The notes under the pieces were generated by a model, which did no database searches, had not been told where the DNA came from, and saw only the letters and a program-made list of their open reading frames with translations. This document shows, one piece after another, positions 19,989 to 30,913 of a stretch of DNA of 64,000 nucleotides. Position 1 is the first letter of the stretch, and each line of letters opens with the position of its first letter. A program made the translations under genes and the position numbers. The stretch is from Cladorrhinum sp. PSN259 (Eukaryota > Ascomycota > Sordariomycetes > Sordariales > Podosporaceae): NCBI GenBank assembly GCA_033725935.1, contig MU867065.1, positions 930,001 through 994,000 on the forward strand, given 5' to 3'.

Positions 19989-20503
19989 GAATCCGAACCA
20001 CCATCGTCAGACGGCGTAGGGCTCCCGATTGCCCAGGCGAGGTCTGCGTCTTGGCATTTGATATTGCCAACGACATCAATTCGGGGGATCGTGCTACCGT
20101 CGGGGGTAGATGAATACTGGTTGATGCTCTCGGGAATGACGTGAATTAAATCCTTCAAATAAATCGAGAACACGCCATCAACTGCACGAAACTTGATCGA
20201 GCAGCTGTGGTAATTGTATTGGACGCTGCCGTACTCGGGGGTCATGTTGAATCTGCGGCAAGGAAATGACGTTTCGAAATTAAATCAGCAGCCAGCTCTT
20301 GATCAGGTCATAGCCATCCTGTCAGTGTGAACATACCGTGGGACGTCAGCAGAAATAGTCTGGTTCAAGACGTTGTATAACTCCTGGCACTCCGCTACGG
20401 TCGGTGAGTCCAACCTTACCGAGTGAGAGGCCGACGTCTCTTGGCAATTATTGGCGTAAATAGCGGCACCCAGGACACCGAGAATTAAGAGTGAGAGCTT
20501 CAT
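19985..20503 (-). CDS. Four-cysteine small secreted protein (paralogue B, Hce2/effector-like)
   Basis: Two exons, 20503-20337 and 20252-19985 (intron 20253-20336, GTATGT...CAG, phase 2), 144 aa. Signal peptide about 1-17. Cysteines 20, 39, 73 and 122 match those of paralogue A (23, 43, 86, 133). The blocks align: AECQELYNVL with PNCVKLFKQI, YHSCSIKF with HNDCTFDV, and GNIKCQDADLAW with GDLVCPEGTARW. The intron lies 17 residues before the third cysteine here and 16 in A, so the two genes come from one duplication. B carries an extra Ser/Asp/Gly-rich tail of about 13 residues. Function unknown. Confidence 0.72.
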
Positions 20504-20974
20504 GTTGAGGGAGCTGATCCAGATGTTTTCTTAAAGCTGAGTTTGCCTCATCAATTCAGGCGGGAAGGGAGTTAACCCCCAATTCTTATGTCGGCCATGG
20601 TGAGCCGTGACTGCCGTCTGTACCCTCGACCTGTTGGGGCGACTGCTCAGTCTGTTGCACAATCTGAAGAAGTTGGTTCAAAATCGCATGTTAATGCATG
20701 GACCCATATATTCGTTGTGCAGGTTCGTCCAGCCCCGATGCCGAGCACGCAGCAAAATTTTATTTAAACTTCCGTCACTTGATCAATCATGACGGTGAGA
20801 ATCTCGGGGAATGGCGATCGATGTGGAGATCTGATTGTTGTGTGATACGCAGAGGAAGCCATAAATGGTAAAATCGAAAAGTTAAGAAAAAAGACTCTCG
20901 GTGCCGATTCCTTCTGCAACACAGTTCTTGTTTCCTCAACCTTTTGCAAGCTCTCCAGACGTTCATCCCATCCA
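20504..20974. other. Intergenic, 471 bp
   Basis: The promoter side of secreted-protein gene B and the upstream flank of the decayed gene on the + strand. No element recognised. Confidence 0.45.
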
Positions 20975-21395
20975 ATGACCTCTGCACATACCATCACCCA
21001 CACGGAAGCGGCCTCACCGAACCCCAACCCACTCTTCTTGCTCAACATGCATCAGGCCATTATTAACTACATCCCGGAGGTAATGGGCCACTGTGGTCGT
21101 CTTAGCTCCAAAGGTGGAATTGACCTTGAATTGTGGTTCATGATTCTGGACCAAGTCAAAAAAGAGAGCAAAAAGTTTTCTTTCAACACAGTTGACATTG
21201 GTCAAGGTGTCCCCTGTGACGACGATGCCAATGCCATGGAAGGTTAATACCACAGACGGCAGCACCAGCACTGTAGCCCTACGCTGTATTCGATACGAAT
21301 TTGACGTCTCCAAGAAACATACCTGGGCTTGTGCGAAACATCAGCGTCAAATGGTCCATCATCTAGGACTCCGAGTCTCCCTCCGGCAATTTTGA
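20975..21395 (+). pseudogene. Decayed F-box-like fungal gene
   Basis: Frame 20975-21247 gives a piece with IDLELWFMILDQVKKE, close to the (L/I)DLELWxMI opening of a large F-box-like family of Sordariomycetes. The frame stops with TAA at 21245-21247. The protein-like text resumes in another frame from about 21241 (residues VNTTDGSTSTVALRC, then RYEFDV) until 21395. The 14 bases between a GT and the next CAG are too few for an intron, so a frameshift is likely. The downstream cysteine-rich part of the family is not recognisable. A gene with a missed intron remains possible. Confidence 0.35.
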
Positions 21396-22144
21396 TGTGG
21401 AAAGGTAAGAAGCCCTTCCAGACTTTTTTGGACTTTATCAACCACTGCATACCCAGGAAAAGGCAACCGAGATCAATGACAATCTCATCAAGGATAAGAA
21501 TTCCAGATCGCTGAGCTCCATACTTCTTAGCGCAGCACGTTGGGCGCTCTGCCCCGTGAGGCTGATGACTTATACCTTGGTGGCTACGAATGGCAACGGC
21601 GCCGTCCTTTTGAGGGGTATGGTGACAGAATGAAGGAGGATATGTATATGTACGCTCGGGACACATTGCCGGGATGTGTCTGATACTACGTCAAGATTGC
21701 CACAAAGGAATCTGTTAAAGGTCAAGTTCAATTAGCTAGAAGCCGACACAGACTGCCGTGCTCTCCAGTCTGGACATTCAAGCTATAGTTCTCTCAGATA
21801 TGGCTGCCCAGGAAACAGGCCGCGCATCCGAAAATCACCAAGTCGGGCAGTCGTCAATCCGGCAAAATGTGACAGATTGACGCTCTTCATCAATCGACAT
21901 CGACCCTGATAGGCCGGGCTAATGTTTTGCAATTCATGAACCCCACAAAAGATTTCATTATACCATCCCGGCAATTGTTTCTTGTCCAAGTTCTAAACAA
22001 GGCACTGCAGGACATGGACAAGCAGATGATGGGTCTCCCGTAAACACATAAGACTGGGGACGGCCCGCTGGGTCCCACTCGGTTGATGCCTTTTGTTCTT
22101 GATCCAGCAGCATCAGACCATACTGCATCTTTTCTGTTGACACC
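21396..22144. other. Intergenic, 749 bp
   Basis: Remains of the decayed gene may continue to about 21660. The last 450 bp form the promoter of the DUF1996 gene. Antisense ORFs look random. Confidence 0.4.
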
Positions 22145-23556
22145 ATGCTTTGGCTCGGTCTTCTTACCATGGCGGACGCCGTCGCGGCGCAGGGCTTCAG
22201 CACCACCATGCTGAGGTTCGGCTGCTCCCAGGTTGTTGTCGACCGCATTGATCCGTACGTTACGCCGAAAACTATGTCTGGAAACATCGACTGACAATCT
22301 CATAGTCTTGTAGAGCCCGGTGGTATCCCATCTGCTCACGTCCATCAGATTGTCGGAGGAGTACGTCATTATCGTTCCCCATTTCCAACATCACAACACT
22401 GATGACTCTTGTTCAGAATGCCTTCAACGCTTCAATGCCCGTCGCCGACATCGCCAAGTTGGGCACCTGCACGACCTGCACTTTTGACCAGGATTTCTCC
22501 AACTACTGGACGGCCAATGTCTACTTCAAGGCTCGAAACGGCAGCTACAAGCGTGTCCCTCAGATGGTCAACGATGCTATTGGTGCTGCCAATGCCGGTA
22601 TCACCGTCTACTACACTGCTCCAGGACCAAAGACCGTCACGGCCTTCAAGCCGGTAAGCCAACTTTAAACCACATTAGTTTTATAGATGAAGAGACTGAC
22701 TGGAGTCAACCAGGGCTTCCGCATGTTCTCGGGCGACGTCATGCGCCGCGCTTCAGCAGGCTTTGGCAAAAACATGCAGAGCTGCTTCCGATGCTACACC
22801 GGCCCCAACTTTGGCGGCAACAACATGTCCCCCTGCATGGACCCCAAGCTCGACACCGAGTCCTTCCCCAAGACCCCCTGCCCCGGTGGTATCAGATCCA
22901 GCGTCATCTTCCCAATGTATGTATTTTTGATAGATACACCTGATCACTTGTTATCCATGTCTAACTTGTGATGCTACTACAGCTGCTGGGACGGCAAGAA
23001 CCTCGACTCGCCCAACCACATGGACCACGTCGCTCATCCCACCTCCGGCCCTGCTTCGTTTGCGGTCGTCAACGCCGCGTGCCCTGCCAGTCACCCCGTC
23101 AAGATCCCACAGGTTCACTACGAGATCGTCTGGGACACGACAAAGTTCAACAACAAGAACGAGTGGCCCGCCGACGGCTCCCAACCCTTAGTGCTCAGCA
23201 CCGGTGATCCGTAAGTATCTTTTTATATTCCTTGATGCATGCCACTTTTTACTGATGTGACGGGGCCTGCGTAGAACCGGCTTCGGCCAACATGGCGACT
23301 ACGTGTTCGGGTGGAAGGACGACACACTCCAGCACGCCATGGATAATCGGTGCTTCGGCCCGACTTGCAAGGGTCTCACCACGCAAGGGTTTGACAAGGC
23401 GAACAAGTGCCAGGTTAAGCCTGTTGTGAAGGAGGATATTGATGGATGTAAGTTTTTTTTTTTTATCAGTGTCTAAAAAGTGAAACTGTATAAGAATACT
23501 GACCAGAAACAGGGCTCCCGGCTCTCCCTGGCCAGCAGAATCATGGTGGGATGTAA
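22145..23556 (+). CDS. Secreted DUF1996 protein
   Basis: Seven exons: 22145-22254, 22306-22360, 22417-22653, 22714-22916, 22983-23210, 23275-23447 and 23513-23556, joining without a stop to 349 aa. All six introns (51-66 bp) have GT donors and AG acceptors. A signal peptide covers about 1-16 (ends AVAAQG). The DUF1996 hallmarks follow: LRFGCSQVVVDRIDPLVEPG, the HVHQIVGGNAFN junction (made only by splicing exons 2 and 3), CTTCTFDQDFSNYWTA, YKRVPQ, PCPGGIRSSVIFP and NHMDHVAHP. The many His and Cys are conserved in the family. It is secreted; activity is unknown, although some DUF1996 members carry WSC or cellulose-binding modules. None is present here. Confidence 0.92.
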
Positions 23557-24273
23557 ACTGGATGAGTGAATACTATAGTAGGAAGGGGTGTGGTTGGTAT
23601 AAGAGGGGGTTGGGTGATGGGTTAATAATGAGTCTGAACAGCGATTAGATAGATTGTTATTGAGAAATGATTGATTCTCCCCAGCTTTACCATCATGTTT
23701 TGTAGCTTTTACAATGGAAGATGAAGAGGTGAAGACTTGCTGTCTCCGAAGCAGCCAAGACAAGGATTTCATTGGTAGTCGTGGTACAGTAAGTGTGGGG
23801 CTGTGCATATCCAGTTTGTTCTTTTTTTGAGGCGCTTCCACCCGTAAATTTTCAGAATTTGACTTTGTTGGTTCTGAACTTTCGTCCGGCTGAGTCTGTC
23901 GCATGTAAGTGTTCCACTTAAACGTGAAATCTCTCACATCAACATACCAATTGCACAAGCGGATCCTACTTCAATGCTTTAGACACGAGGGATATTGTCC
24001 TTGATGCGGATGAAGTTCCTCACTTCCATCAGCTCCAATGGTCTCAGTTGAGGCGGAGCGTGAAAGCGCCACAGGCATTGGGCGGGGTTGACACGATGCA
24101 TGTGTCTGCTGCACCTTCTAGGTATAGTGGCGTTCCCTTCGCCCCAGCTCTGCATTGGCACCATATCTTGATTGTTGGGAGCCTGCTGGGGAACCCGCTT
24201 CTCGTCCTCAAGTATTTCATACCTTTGAAATAATGTCTTCTCGAGTCGTCAAAGCATAATCGGCAACTTGAAC
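23557..24273. other. Intergenic, 717 bp
   Basis: The 3' flank of the DUF1996 gene and the promoter of the NACHT gene. A 161-codon antisense ORF spans part of it but is Ser/Thr/His-rich with no domain, so it is left out. Confidence 0.5.
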
Positions 24274-27200
24274 ATGGACCCGCTCACCGCACTCGGCGTG
24301 GCAAGCAATATCGTCTCATTTGTGAGCTTCACGTTCGACCTGGTTACCGAAACACGCCAAATATGCAATTCCGCATCTGGTGCGAGCGAAACAACCACTC
24401 TTATCCAAACCATTGCCCGCGATGTTGAACAGTTCAACGCGGCTTTATCTTCTTCCCACCATGTATACCCCTCACTTCAAGCGCTCATCTCACAAAGCTC
24501 CAAAATGGCGGTCCATCTTCAGGACGGATTGCGGAAGCTGAACTCGAAGCGGAAACGATCGACCTGGTGTAGCTTCAAAGCCGCTTTGAGGGCCGTGTGG
24601 ACCAAGGACCAGGTGGATTCATTCTTGACGGATCTTGGGAGACTCCAATCCCAAATCATGAGCCACATTCAATTTTCCATCTTGTAAGTACTGCATCCAA
24701 GCATTGTTTGTATCCTCGACAGTAGAGGAGCCGATTCTAATTTCTAGCAGAAATGAAGTCTCGGACCTCTCGCATGAGATTGCGAGTCTGAGCAGCATGG
24801 GCCAGCGACTCGAACTGCAAAATCATGAGAACCTCATGTCCCTAAAGCGTGAGATCCTGACAGCTCTCGACAGGTTCTCCGAGGATGGAATGGAGGATGG
24901 CAGAATTGAGGAATATTTCCTTGATCAACAGAGCGCTTCGCCGGGTACATTTGACCCGGAGCATCCCGGGGCTATCTCTTTCGACATTCGGAAAGTCATT
25001 TCAGCCATGTCTCAACTCGTCAACGAGGCCGAACGCGTTCGATCGGATCAGGAGTTCCTAAAGAGCCTCTACTTTAGCAACATACAGGCTCGACACCGCA
25101 AGATTGAAGCTGCGCATGCAAAGACGTTTCAGTGGGTATACCACGACACCCTCCCAGGCCAAAACCTGCCAATTAACTTTCGAGATTGGCTTCGGAATCA
25201 GAATGGCCTTTTTTGGATACACGGCAAGCCGGGCTCGGGCAAGTCAACGCTCATGAAATTTCTCTGCCAAAACCCCGCCACTATGCAGCACTTGGGCTCG
25301 TGGGCTGGGAACAAGAAGCTCGTTATGGGCAGTTTCTTTTTTTGGAATGCCGGGACACAGCTGCAAAAGTCTCAGGAGGGGTTGCTCAGATCCCTGCTCT
25401 TCGAGATACTACGCAAATGCCCGGAGCTTATACCCCATGTCAAGCATTGCTTCGAGAGCGACATGCACTTTGCTGACACATACTGGAGCGTGGAAGGCCT
25501 CTTGGAAATGTACCGAATTCTCGTCAACCTCAAGTTTCCCATCAAATTCTGCTTCTTCATCGACGGACTGGACGAGTTCCATGAGGAGAACAGGAGCCAC
25601 GTGGATCTCATCCACACACTACGAAGTCTCGAATACTCGTCCGATATAAAGCTCTGTGTCTCGAGTCGGCCCTGGACAATATTCGACGACGAGTTCCGGC
25701 GCGACTCCAAGTGGCTGCTCAAACTGGAGGACCTAACGTATGGCGACATCCTCCGATACGTTAGGGATAAGTTTGATTCCCACCCCCAATTTCGCAGACT
25801 TAGCGCTCGGGACCCCGACTACGACTCTCTTGTTGAGCTTGTGGTTAAGAGAGCCCAGGGGGTATTCTTGTGGGTTGTTCTCGTTGTCCGGGACCTGCAA
25901 GAAGGTCTGACTCATCACGATTCCGTATCGAACTTGGAATCCTGGCTGCTGCAGTTCCCACCCGACTTGGACGAGTTTTTCCAGCACCTGATCGATTCCA
26001 TACCTCCGAGATACCGAGTACATGCTTCAAGCACTTTCAAAGTTGCAACCATGGCCGAGCAACCGCTTCCGTTGGTCTTCTACTCATTTCTCGATGACCT
26101 TCAGGACGGCGTGCTATCGCTTGAGCTTCCCCAAGAGGAAATAAGCGCCCAGGATATTGACTATCGACAAGACCAAATGCGCCGCAGGCTTGACGGACGC
26201 ACAAAGTGCCTGCTCGAGGTTGTTAATCTCGAATGGCAGATGCAAGAACCATCTGCATTCTTCGACCTTGGAGTGGACTTTCTGCATCGGACTGTCCGCG
26301 ACTTTCTTCTCCTGCCATCAGTACAACTGAAGCTTCCTCAGTGTGACGACATTTCACTCACAGCCTGCCGGGCTAGCCTCATCATGCTTTCCAAGGCGCC
26401 TTTCCGAAAGTCTGATATGGTTAGAATGATAGGGCCACTCGAGCAGCTATTTTTCTTCGCGCGGGAAGCCTCACGTGGGGTCATCGCCGGCTCTTTAGAA
26501 CCGCCGCTCATGGAACTGCTGGAAGCAGCAGAGGAGCATTATAACAGGGTCAGAGAAAAATGGTCCTGGACGACTGAGGACCCCGTTTTCACCGGGCTGG
26601 CGGCGCAAGCCGATCTTTATTTCTTTTTAGAGAAGCCCGGCAGGGTTTTTCCGTTCCGAAAGACGAATGCATTTGCGCGACCGCTGTTGGATTACGCCCT
26701 GTCTCCCCCGAGAGCGTCACAGTCAATCTCTACGCGAGTGGTTCGACTTCTCCTCGAGCAGCGAAGCGACCCCAACGAGGTGTATCTCGGCAGGACGGTG
26801 TTTGCTGGCTTTGTCAAAACAATCAGAGAAAGGATACAGGTCCAGGACAAGGATTCGCTGATAGAGATTGTCGATCTCCTCGTGAGTCATGGAGCGGACT
26901 TGGCGGCCGTAGTAGACGCTGGCGACAAACCCGCGTTTTACAAGCACTCCGGCGACAACCCTCCAGCGATTAGACGTGCCAGAGCCATGGAGAACTTGTT
27001 GGAGCCACATTCGTATTTCGTGAAGGCATCCGAGGTTCTGGCGAATGTCCTTGGAAGTGAGGTTGTGATGAGGTGGGATAGTAGGCCGCGTTTTCCAGCA
27101 TCAAATGCACCTCCACGACGGTTACCCTGGACAGGGAAATTGTTTGAGTCGAGGGACTCGCGGAGACAGCACGAAATGAACACAGAGCCGTTTCCCCTGG

Positions 27201-27349
27201 AAATAAAAAGAGAGCCGCTTCCCCTGGAAACAAAACGAAAGCCGCTTACCGTGGATCGGAAGGAGCTAGAAACAACAAAACAGCCCCTTTGCGTGGAAGC
27301 AAAGTCCAGAAGAAAGGGGCGATGGCTCAGATTGTTTAGAAAGCGGTAA
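24274..27349 (+). CDS. NACHT NTPase (NLR-like) with ankyrin-like C-terminus and repeated basic tail
   Basis: Two exons, 24274-24683 and 24751-27349 (intron 24684-24750; an acceptor at 24747 would add one residue), 1002 aa. The start MDPLTALGVASNIVSF is the classic N-terminal helix of fungal NACHT proteins. Walker A GKPGSGKS is at 295-302 and Walker B FFIDGLDEF has its first Asp at 408. A winged-helix-like part follows, containing FLHRTVRDFLL. Two ankyrin-like half repeats (LLLEQRSDPNE, LLVSHGADLAA) come next. The last ~55 residues hold tandem nine-residue units and a very basic end. NACHT proteins are STAND switches; in fungi they serve self/non-self recognition. The N-terminal effector type is unclear. 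Confidence 0.9.
27185..27265 (+). repeat. 27-bp in-frame tandem repeat in NACHT tail
   Basis: Three consecutive 27-bp units code for EPFPLEIKR, EPLPLETKR and KPLTVDRKE; a fourth looser copy (QPLCVEAKS) follows. The first two units differ at only a few bases, so the array is young or kept similar. Confidence 0.75.
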
Positions 27350-28185
27350 CAGGTTTTGTACATTTCTGCCATCCTCTTTTTGGCTGATGCGGGCCATCGT
27401 GTTCAAGCTCTCGTTCTCTTTACCGGACTGCTACACGTCTCAAATCTCCATCGCCCCATCAGATAGAACCAGCAGAATCACTTCAGCATCAACACGTGGG
27501 CAGCCAGCCCAGCAGTCGGTCCACTTATCACTGTTCTTGACGTGCACAGATATCTTGGAAGACTGCAGATGTAAGTTAAACCCTTTTTGGAGGATCCTTT
27601 TCTATAGTGAGTTTACTTCAAGTTACACCGGTCGTGGCACAGTGCCTGCTGACGATGCGTTGAATCAGGTATAAATAAATCAGGTCATTTCGGACCATCT
27701 TTATAAATAAACACATATGTGTATAGCTATGATATTGACACAGTTGATTTCGGTTATCAGAATAACAAGGCAGTTACACCATCAAGACCTCATGATGTCT
27801 GCGCATTGCCACTCAATTGACCTGTAAAATAGACACACCCAGACGAAACCTTGCCCTATCCCTCCCAGCCTCCCGATCCTCCCTTCCCTCCCTTCACTCA
27901 TCACCATGCCATGCAAGAAAGTATGCCATTACCAAGGGTCTTGTCCCTACTTCGTGCACTTCTGCCACTGCAGGTAATGAACCTGGGTGAACCTCAGATC
28001 CGTCGAATCGACCTATAATTTTGGGGAAAAAGATATTCATCAACATTTTATTCATCCATAAAAAAGAGACAGACCCGTTTATTTTATTTTTTTGTGCCTG
28101 CAATTCTCCAATGCTTAACCCGCTTGAGAAGAAAAAGCAAAAGATATGAAGAAGAGGGAAAAAAATAACTGTAAAAACATGGGAA
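27350..28185. other. Intergenic, 836 bp
   Basis: Convergent 3' flanks of the NACHT and DUF4360 genes, AT-rich from 27660. A C-rich patch (CCTCCC repeats) stands at about 27865-27895. No gene recognised. Confidence 0.5.
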
Positions 28186-28907
28186 CTAGAGAGAAACGGC
28201 ACTGGCAGAAAGGAAAGGAGAACAGCGTCTCCACCTGACGGTGATGTTGCTGAGTTGTCTTACCGTAAGCTGGGCAGGCTTGACCGCGTCGCCGGGCGAC
28301 AAGCGAACCTCTGAGTTGATATTGAGCAGACCCTCAAGGCCGCAGGGTGACCAGACGGTCGACTCGACGCCGAAGGAGTCGGTCTTGATGTAGTTGTCGT
28401 CGTAGGGGCCCTTGATGAGTGTGGTGGAGGAGACCTATGTGGCGACAGAGTACCCTCACGGTTAGAGGCAAAGTTCCCCTTGTGTACAAGTGAATGAAAA
28501 GATTGCTTGCGTACCTGTCTAGAATCTCCCGAGAAATAGTAGGTCGCCTTGCAGGTGCCTGTATCTCCCTTGGGGATCTGGGCGTAGCCGCGGTAATCGG
28601 CCTTGAAGATGGAGAACTGGTAGCCCTGGGGGTACTTGATCTTGACGTTGAGCTGGCAGTTCTTGCGGTAGTTGGAGGGAGAAATGCCTTGGCCCGCCTG
28701 AGCGACAAAGCTGGCATAAAGCAGGGTGATGGTGGTCAAGTCAGACGACAGCTGGCCTGACACGGTGCCGGCAGGGCAGCCAGAGCCGGCAAAGGCAAGA
28801 CCGCCGATGGTCACTTCGTGACCCGATGGAGCATCGGCAAGAGGCTCGACGACGATGGGGCTGGCGACAGCAAGGCCAGCCAGGGCAAGGAGGTTGCGGA
28901 TCTGCAT
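28186..28907 (-). CDS. Secreted DUF4360 protein
   Basis: Two exons, 28907-28515 and 28434-28186 (intron 28435-28514, GTACGC...TAG, phase 0), 213 aa. Reading through the intron instead gives a false protein after the GDSRQ block. Spliced, the sequence runs GDSRQ-VSSTTLIKGPYDDNY and ends with the DUF4360 core SPCGLEGLLNINSEVRL and a WRRC motif, followed by an unusual 11-residue tail. Signal peptide about 1-15 (ASP). Conserved cysteines sit in GSGCPAGT, KNCQLNV, TGTCKATY, SPCG and WRRC. DUF4360 proteins are secreted, small and of unknown function. A TATA box lies 87 bp upstream of the ATG. Confidence 0.88.
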
Positions 28908-30913
28908 TGTGGGGTTTTGCGTGGTAAGAAGATTTAGTTGCGGTTGTTGACTCTGCAGACATGAAATCTATCTCACGGAGTAAAAGAGACCAGTATTTAT
29001 ACCTGATCTTCAGGTGGAGCCCTGAGCCCTCTCCATCAAGAGACTACAACTCCTCCTTGAGTGTTTCTATTCTTATCCCATCTACAACAGCTGGAGATTG
29101 GAGGAAATACTGTCTCAATGGTCTTCACTTTATTTCACTAGCTGCAATGCTACGCCGGAAAACAAGTCACAAGACGGTGGATGGCCGTGACTGACATGAA
29201 GCTTGTTGATTCTCTCGAAAATGGCACACTGCCCAGTAATGGTGGCGTTGAGAAGCAGCCCACTACTGGCGTGCGCAATATCCGTGGAGTGATGGTCATC
29301 CCAGTCGATTGGGTTTGGGGGACTGCAGATATTAGTGATTTAATCTAATCTCCAGACCTTATTCACCACTTTTGCTTCTATTTTCAGAACCTGCCTTCAT
29401 TTAAATCCCGCCGTGAGAGACTGCCTAGGCCGTCTCGCGAGAGTCTCTTAGCACACGCCAAGCAGGTGTTCCCAGCAGATCATTCAGGAAATTCATTCAA
29501 TCTCCAACAACCCGGATTGTCGTAAAGGAGGGCTCTTCATATCGCAACCAAGCCTGTGGGGTTTTTAATATCTTAAACGAGGTCCGTCAGCTCTCCGACA
29601 GCTCGGAGTACATCCTCGGATAAACTTTTTTCTTTCTTTGTCACCACCAGAAGTTTCTGGTCCAGACTGGGCGAGGCCATACGGGATATGAATGGTGCTC
29701 ACGGTCTGACACGGTCTGGAACCTGCCTCTCTCATCATTCTGCTGGTCATTTTTGATGTTGGCTACATTCCTAAACAGGTTTCCCGTGAGGATATTGAAA
29801 AGACGGCAGAAAATCCGGGGATGCAGTGAGTCTGGTGCCACACCACACACACGCAGCTGAGCTGTATCAATGTGAACAAGAATAGGCTAAAACGCAATAA
29901 AACGACATTATTGGGTGCATGTTTATCGTACATAGTATCTCGGCCGTTCTCCGACACGGCGGGATTCTCCACCCAATCAAGAAATGTTTGCGGGGAACTC
30001 AATGGCAGTTGGGGCGGTCAACTTTCGGGAGTTGGGCGTTTCTATCGCATTTGACTCTGCAGTCTGATTGTCTGGTCTGAGTGATGTTATGATAAAGTAT
30101 ATAGTCACTATGTACGGGCAACGAAGCTGGAACGAAACCAAAAGAGATCTATCAACATAAAGCACACCAAAAGGGTTTCTCTTTGAAAAGATCTATCGAA
30201 GTTTGAGTAATATTTGGAGTGAATCTTGGACATTATTGTAATGTGTTGCGTTGCTCTTTGTAAGCGTTAGGGTGACCTGAATCTACTGTCTACAAATACC
30301 TAAAACTTCCAGGTGATAAAAAAATGACTCCTTTATTACTATTCAGGCATGATCTGTTATTTTTCTGGTATCATCATCCTTTGATTGAGCATAACTTCAG
30401 TTCCTTGTGCATTCTCGACTTTCTTCTCTTCCAGAAATTGATAACAATATCAGTCTAACTTTTGTTGGCTAGCGCATTTATGAACCTGCCTGTAATTTTA
30501 CCCCTTTATTTTTCCACACTCTGTGAATCCGTGTTTTCAATTGTTAACCACATTGACCACGACTTTGAATCGCCGTGATTTCCAAAAAGGGTGTTATCAA
30601 TTGAAGCTCACCATGTCAAATGCAAAGTCACACAACCCACTCCGTGTTTGTAGCCTAGCACCGTACCCCTGTTGACAGGCATGACGACAACGAAAGGAGC
30701 CAAGCGCCACCAAAATAATCGATGGACCCATCTCCGCAAATCCCCGAACCAGGGAGGTTGTTGCCTAATCACCAAGGTAAACAATAAAATCAACTTGACA
30801 AAAATCGACGATATTCCCCTTCTCCTTGAGTTTCTCAAGCCACTCACTCATCAGAGCCTATAACCTCCAAATTTTGTTCAAGCAACTTGAACATTGAATT
30901 CAATTCAGACAGC
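28908..30913. other. Gene-poor stretch, 2.0 kb
   Basis: Divergent upstream regions of the DUF4360 gene and the 674-aa gene. AT-rich, especially 30100-30600. A 51-codon frame at 29196-29351 has no known family. No tRNA, repeat or transposon signature recognised. Confidence 0.5.
28994..29001 (-). promoter_or_regulatory. TATA box of the DUF4360 gene
   Basis: TATAAATA on the minus strand, about 87-94 bp before the ATG at 28907, matches a core promoter position. Confidence 0.5.

Noticed and set aside
21244..21666. 140-codon minus-strand ORF ending near a GTATGT splice-like site, with another frame at 21014-21313
   Set aside because: The + strand carries recognisable F-box-like family text over the same bases; the minus joins give no known protein.
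23473..23958. 161-codon minus-strand ORF after the DUF1996 gene
   Set aside because: Overlaps the last exon of a sound gene, Ser/Thr/His-rich, no signal or domain.
29196..29351. 51-codon + strand ORF in the 2-kb gap
   Set aside because: No family, no introns, no conserved features; expected by chance.
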